This document shows, in pieces, positions 60,767-64,000 of a stretch of 64,000 nucleotides of DNA (positions are counted from its first letter, which is position 1; the number at the start of each line of letters is the position of its first letter). The notes beneath the pieces were generated by a model that had not been told where the DNA came from, ran no database searches, and saw only the letters and a program-made list of their open reading frames with translations. Made by a program: the position numbers and the translations under genes. The stretch is from Pedobacter sp. ok626 (GTDB lineage: Bacteria > Bacteroidota > Bacteroidia > Sphingobacteriales > Sphingobacteriaceae), in assembly GCF_900100435.1 (NCBI RefSeq), contig NZ_FNEX01000017.1:124001-188000 (forward strand). Direction: 5' to 3'.

Positions 60767-61783
60767 TTTTCCAAAAACACCCAGTACACTACCCGTATGC
60801 AGGTCATAGTTCATGGCGATCACCTTAGCCCCTACAGAAAGCTGTCCAAAAGCATCTCCTTTCTCCAGCAACTGTCCACTGTACCGATCGAATTTATATT
60901 GTACACGATCATACAAACGCATTTCACTCTGGTAAGCTGAAACATTTACCGTCCCACTGTTCACAGAAGGGAAATTATACAAGAAATAAGCAGTTTTAGG
61001 CGAAGACTTCAAAGCCTGATCCAGGATCAGGTCATTTGGCATAATCTTCGACACCTGTGTCGTATCAGACAACGCCTTAGCCTTATTTTCCGTAGTCAGT
61101 TTAAAAGACCACATCAGTCCCGTCAATGCAATCACCATCAATACCACAAAACTATAAAAGCCCAAGACGTTATGCAGGTCATAATTCAGCCTTTTAAATT
61201 TTGCGTTCCATTTTACCTTGAAACTTTTCTTTAACTGCTTAGGCTTCCAATTCTTAGGCCACCATAGCACAATCCCTGAAAGCAACAAAATCACAAAACA
61301 AACCACCGACCAGCGCACAATAAAGTGTCCAACATTGTCGCCTAGTAGCAAATTCATGTGTAAAGCCAAAACCACTGTAAAAAACTCCCTTTTGGCATTC
61401 TCCTTAAATACCACTTGCCCGGTGTAAGGATTCAGGTAAACCTTCTCATAATATTGATAATAATTCCAATAGCCAAAAGCCTTCCTGTTCAGTTTCATTG
61501 CCCTAAACATATAGGTTCGTCCTGGTGATTGAGAAAGTTCCGCTCTCGAGATCTTCCGATCTTTGCCCATCGCTTCTTCTGCGATTAATTGTAATCGGCT
61601 CAAAGGCAGACGTACTGCTCCGACAGAAACCTTTACATGCAATCGATCCTGATAAATCAGCTCTTTTATTTCATCCGAAAACGCATAAATGGCCCCTGTG
61701 ATTCCCAATATAAACACCACTAGCCCGGAAGCGAGTCCGAGCCAGAGGTGAATTTGTCCTATTATTTTTTTAATCTTCAACAT
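60686..61783 (-). CDS. PepSY-associated membrane protein (second copy)
   Basis: A 365-residue paralogue of the protein at 32441-33571 with the same four-helix layout (HLWLGLASGLVVFILGITGAIYAF; VCFVILLLSGIVLWWPKNW; FYSFVVLMVIALTGLMWSF; LAGLIAAGLPVTGFLIWW) and the same histidines (LHMNLLL, YDLHN, YDLHTG). It starts on the last base of the receptor stop codon (TAATG), so it is translationally coupled to that receptor. Its 3' end overlaps the convergent small lipoprotein gene by 81 bases. Likely role: ferric-siderophore reduction or haem handling at the inner membrane. Confidence 0.9.
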   Translation of the reverse strand: MLKIKKIIGQIHLWLGLASGLVVFILGITGAIYAFSDEIKELIYQDRLHVKVSVGAVRLPLSRLQLIAEEAMGKDRKISRAELSQSPGRTYMFRAMKLNRKAFGYWNYYQYYEKVYLNPYTGQVVFKENAKREFFTVVLALHMNLLLGDNVGHFIVRWSVVCFVILLLSGIVLWWPKNWKPKQLKKSFKVKWNAKFKRLNYDLHNVLGFYSFVVLMVIALTGLMWSFKLTTENKAKALSDTTQVSKIMPNDLILDQALKSSPKTAYFLYNFPSVNSGTVNVSAYQSEMRLYDRVQYKFDRYSGQLLEKGDAFGQLSVGAKVIAMNYDLHTGSVLGVFGKLLAFLAGLIAAGLPVTGFLIWWRRGK

Positions 61784-64000
61784 TAAAACTTAAAGGTAAC
61801 ACCAGCTGCCAAGGTTCTAGGCATTTGCACGCTTAACACACCTTGTCCAGTGAAATACAATTCATCTGTTATATTTTCAACCTTCAAACTCAACCGGTAA
61901 CGTGGGGTATCATAAAAAGCAGTAGAGGTTAATAGTACATAAGAAGGTAAAGTAAACACACCAGTCACTGCTGAATTTGAGGTTAAATGCTTTCCAACAT
62001 AATTACAAGCCAAGCCCAGGCCAAGACCTTTTAGTTCCCCAGCCGGCAAACGATAACTTACATAACTATTGAACAGATCTTTAGGGCCCGCAGAAGCCGG
62101 TCTTCTTCCTTCGAGTGCAGGCGTAGATTTAATGAGTTTGCTATCATTATAACTATATCCGGCAATGATATTCAAGCCCTCCAATGGACTGGTGATCAAT
62201 TCTATCTCTACACCTTTACTTTTTTGTGTACCATTTTGAACCGTCACATTATAATTAACGCCATCTACCACCATATCTTCATTACGCGTCAGGTTATCCA
62301 CCTTGATGTCGTATACACTTGCCGTAAAGCTGAGCTTACCATCCAACAAATCCATTTTAGCACCCGCTTCAAACTGATTGGCATGCTGAGGTTTAAACGT
62401 ACCTGAAATGGTAGAAACTGGTTGAGTAACTGGTGCCACATTCATAAACCCATTCATGTAATTGCCAAAAAGTGACAAGCGGTCTTTTAAAATCTGGTAA
62501 ACAAGGCCAAACTTAGGTGATATAGCAGTCTGCATAAAAGTAGTATTTGCGACCAATGTATTCGTTGCCTGGTTACGCGTACCTCGATTCTGAAAACGAT
62601 CCACACGCAAACTCAGCATAGCGATTAAGCGATCACTTAAATTCAGCACATCAGATGCATAAACACTATAGATATTACTCTTAGTATTATTTTTGGTTGG
62701 TGCAGCGGTACTTGCAGCCAATCTGGCTTCTACTGCTGCCCGCGATAATTTTACATAATTCGCGTCTGCCACTATGCCGCTGGTATTGTCAAATACAATG
62801 TAAGGTGAATTGTCGTTGTTTATTGTTTGGTTCAGGTAATCCAGACCAGCAACCAGTCTATTACGTAGTCCAAAAATTTTGAAATCTCCAATAAAATTCT
62901 GCTGTAAATCGCTGGCAGTATTTACTGAATTCTGCAGCGATATATTGCGTTCCAACATTTCATCGGAAGTCGCCCCACGGACAAATTCATATTGGTAAAA
63001 ACCATCCGATCGACGGCTATTGTTTGAATAGATGGTTTGTGAAGTCCATTGATCAGAAAGCTTATAAGTAATCTGCCCTCTGATATTTACTGTAGGGTTT
63101 TTCATGGTCAGATCATTGCTGTTAAAAGAGCGACTCCAATCATAATTCAGTTCCTTTGGCGTGGTGGCGATAAATGGACGTACCCGGTTCAAAAAGATCG
63201 ATGAAGAGCTGGTTCCTTCTGATTGGTAAAAGCTAGCACTTATACTCAGATTGAGCCGTTCGCTTGCCCTATATTCAACTGCAGGAGCTATAAAAGTTGA
63301 TTTTCTGAAACCTGCATCCTGGAAACTATTTTGGTTTTGATAAGCGGCATTCATTCTGAAAAGCAACTTCTTATCTTTATTCACCGGACCGTAAACATCT
63401 GCTGAAATGCGATTTAAACCATAACTACCCGTGGTATATGCCAATTCACCACCAAGGGTATCGACAGGCTTTTTGGTAACAATATTGATCAAACCACCGA
63501 AAGAGATTACAGCCCCACCAAATAATGTTCCTGAGGGACCTTTAATCAATTCCACTCTTTCTATATTGGCAGGGTCGATCTCTCCATTAGTTTGTCCGGG
63601 AACACCATCTATCAAAGAAGCCTCTGTTCGGAAACCGCGCATCACATAATAAGAAGCACCATCAGTGTTGATTCCTCGACTCCCCTGAATTTTATACACC
63701 CCAGGGCTGTTCTTTAATGCCGTACTGAAGTCGGTAATCATCAATTCACTAAGTAAAGCCTTTGGAATGGTGGTATATACCTGAGGGTTTTCCAGGTTAC
63801 CCAGTGGCATTTTGGCTGAAGTGGTCGTCTTTTTTACAGAGAATTTATTGGTACTTCCTCCATTGACTACCACCTCTTCTAGTTGCTGGTTATTCTCGCT
63901 CAATACAAAATTCACATTCAGCGTTTCGTTAGCCATGACCTGAACTTCTTTTTGCTGTGCATTTAAGCCTACAAAAGTGGCAACTAAGGTATAAGTTCCA
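61783..64000 (-). CDS. TonB-dependent siderophore receptor, N-terminus cut by window edge
   Basis: The frame is open to base 64000; an internal ATG at 63936 is not the start because the reading continues upstream with GTYTLVATFVGLNAQQKEV, the end of a carboxypeptidase-regulatory-like domain. Visible are the plug (ENPQVYTTIPKALLSELMITDFSTALKNSPGVYKI ... VELIKGPSGTLFGGAVISFGGLINIVTKKPV) and the complete barrel ending LAAGVTFKF. It is closely similar to the receptor at 33640-36207 in layout. Whether it has an STN domain and its own sigma/FecR pair cannot be told. It is coupled to the PepSY gene. Confidence 0.94.
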   Translation of the reverse strand, partial: GTYTLVATFVGLNAQQKEVQVMANETLNVNFVLSENNQQLEEVVVNGGSTNKFSVKKTTTSAKMPLGNLENPQVYTTIPKALLSELMITDFSTALKNSPGVYKIQGSRGINTDGASYYVMRGFRTEASLIDGVPGQTNGEIDPANIERVELIKGPSGTLFGGAVISFGGLINIVTKKPVDTLGGELAYTTGSYGLNRISADVYGPVNKDKKLLFRMNAAYQNQNSFQDAGFRKSTFIAPAVEYRASERLNLSISASFYQSEGTSSSSIFLNRVRPFIATTPKELNYDWSRSFNSNDLTMKNPTVNIRGQITYKLSDQWTSQTIYSNNSRRSDGFYQYEFVRGATSDEMLERNISLQNSVNTASDLQQNFIGDFKIFGLRNRLVAGLDYLNQTINNDNSPYIVFDNTSGIVADANYVKLSRAAVEARLAASTAAPTKNNTKSNIYSVYASDVLNLSDRLIAMLSLRVDRFQNRGTRNQATNTLVANTTFMQTAISPKFGLVYQILKDRLSLFGNYMNGFMNVAPVTQPVSTISGTFKPQHANQFEAGAKMDLLDGKLSFTASVYDIKVDNLTRNEDMVVDGVNYNVTVQNGTQKSKGVEIELITSPLEGLNIIAGYSYNDSKLIKSTPALEGRRPASAGPKDLFNSYVSYRLPAGELKGLGLGLACNYVGKHLTSNSAVTGVFTLPSYVLLTSTAFYDTPRYRLSLKVENITDELYFTGQGVLSVQMPRTLAAGVTFKF

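Noticed and set aside
61783..63936. Internal ATG at 63936 as the start of the right-edge receptor
   Set aside because: The frame remains open to the window edge and the extra residues complete a carboxypeptidase-regulatory-like domain, so the true start lies outside.

Overview
The window looks like a chromosomal segment of a soil- or freshwater-type Bacteroidota, most likely Pedobacter (Sphingobacteriaceae). The main reasons are four SusC/RagA- or siderophore-type TonB-dependent receptors plus one further TonB receptor, SusD lipoproteins, three ECF-sigma/FecR pairs, the gldKLMN type IX secretion block, TAnnTTTG-type promoters, and a protein that matches, residue by residue at its catalytic positions and in length (772 aa), my memory of Pedobacter heparinus heparinase II. 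No rRNA, tRNA, CRISPR array, transposase or prophage gene was seen. Both window edges cut a gene (uvrC on the left, a siderophore receptor on the right).

Layout. (1) 1-1514: 3' part of uvrC. (2) 1681-14923, all on the minus strand: a polysaccharide utilisation locus (PUL 1) running ECF sigma, FecR, SusC, SusD, a beta-propeller lyase-like/GH105 fusion, an SGNH/GH99-like fusion lipoprotein and a GH127-type enzyme. (3) 15103-19869: gldK-gldL-gldM-gldN, closed by a strong terminator. (4) 20038-22293: hemD, a DUF4271 membrane protein and a Usp protein. (5) 22294-24016: an unusual nested inverted-repeat block, then a promoter and two tandem DUF6266 paralogues. (6) 24089-31338: mixed small genes (topoisomerase IB, Dabb protein, two lipoproteins of unusual make-up, HxlR/MFS divergon, GNAT). 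(7) 31442-37932, minus strand: an iron-uptake type unit (ECF sigma, FecR, TonB siderophore receptor, PepSY membrane protein) followed by a protein with a HlyD-like C-terminus. (8) 38302-40620: heparinase II (hepB), alone. (9) 40713-46008, minus strand: SDR, membrane protein, secreted protein, TonB receptor, HTH_34-type regulator and membrane protein. Two copies of a near-palindrome lie at the two likely control points of this block. (10) 46275-60342, plus strand: PUL 2, with sigma, FecR, SusC, SusD, two paralogous proteins of unknown family, a GH78-type rhamnosidase, a GH63-like enzyme and an SGNH esterase. (11) 60407-64000: a small BamE-like lipoprotein overlapping, tail to tail, a second PepSY/siderophore-receptor pair.

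How the parts work together. In both PULs the SusC has an N-terminal STN domain and sits next to an ECF sigma and a FecR anti-sigma. This is the standard trans-envelope arrangement in which substrate binding outside releases sigma inside. PUL 1 combines a beta-eliminating lyase candidate with the unsaturated-uronide hydrolase that would act on its product, plus a likely beta-L-arabinofuranosidase. That points to a uronate-containing, arabinose-decorated glycan. PUL 2 points to a rhamnose-containing, acylated glycan. The best candidates for undescribed biology are the paralogous pair in PUL 2 (53383-54411 and 56847-57803), the operator pair at 45036 and 46043, the nested palindrome at 22448-22592, and several domain chimaeras. 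All functional statements rest on motif recognition by eye, with no database search.
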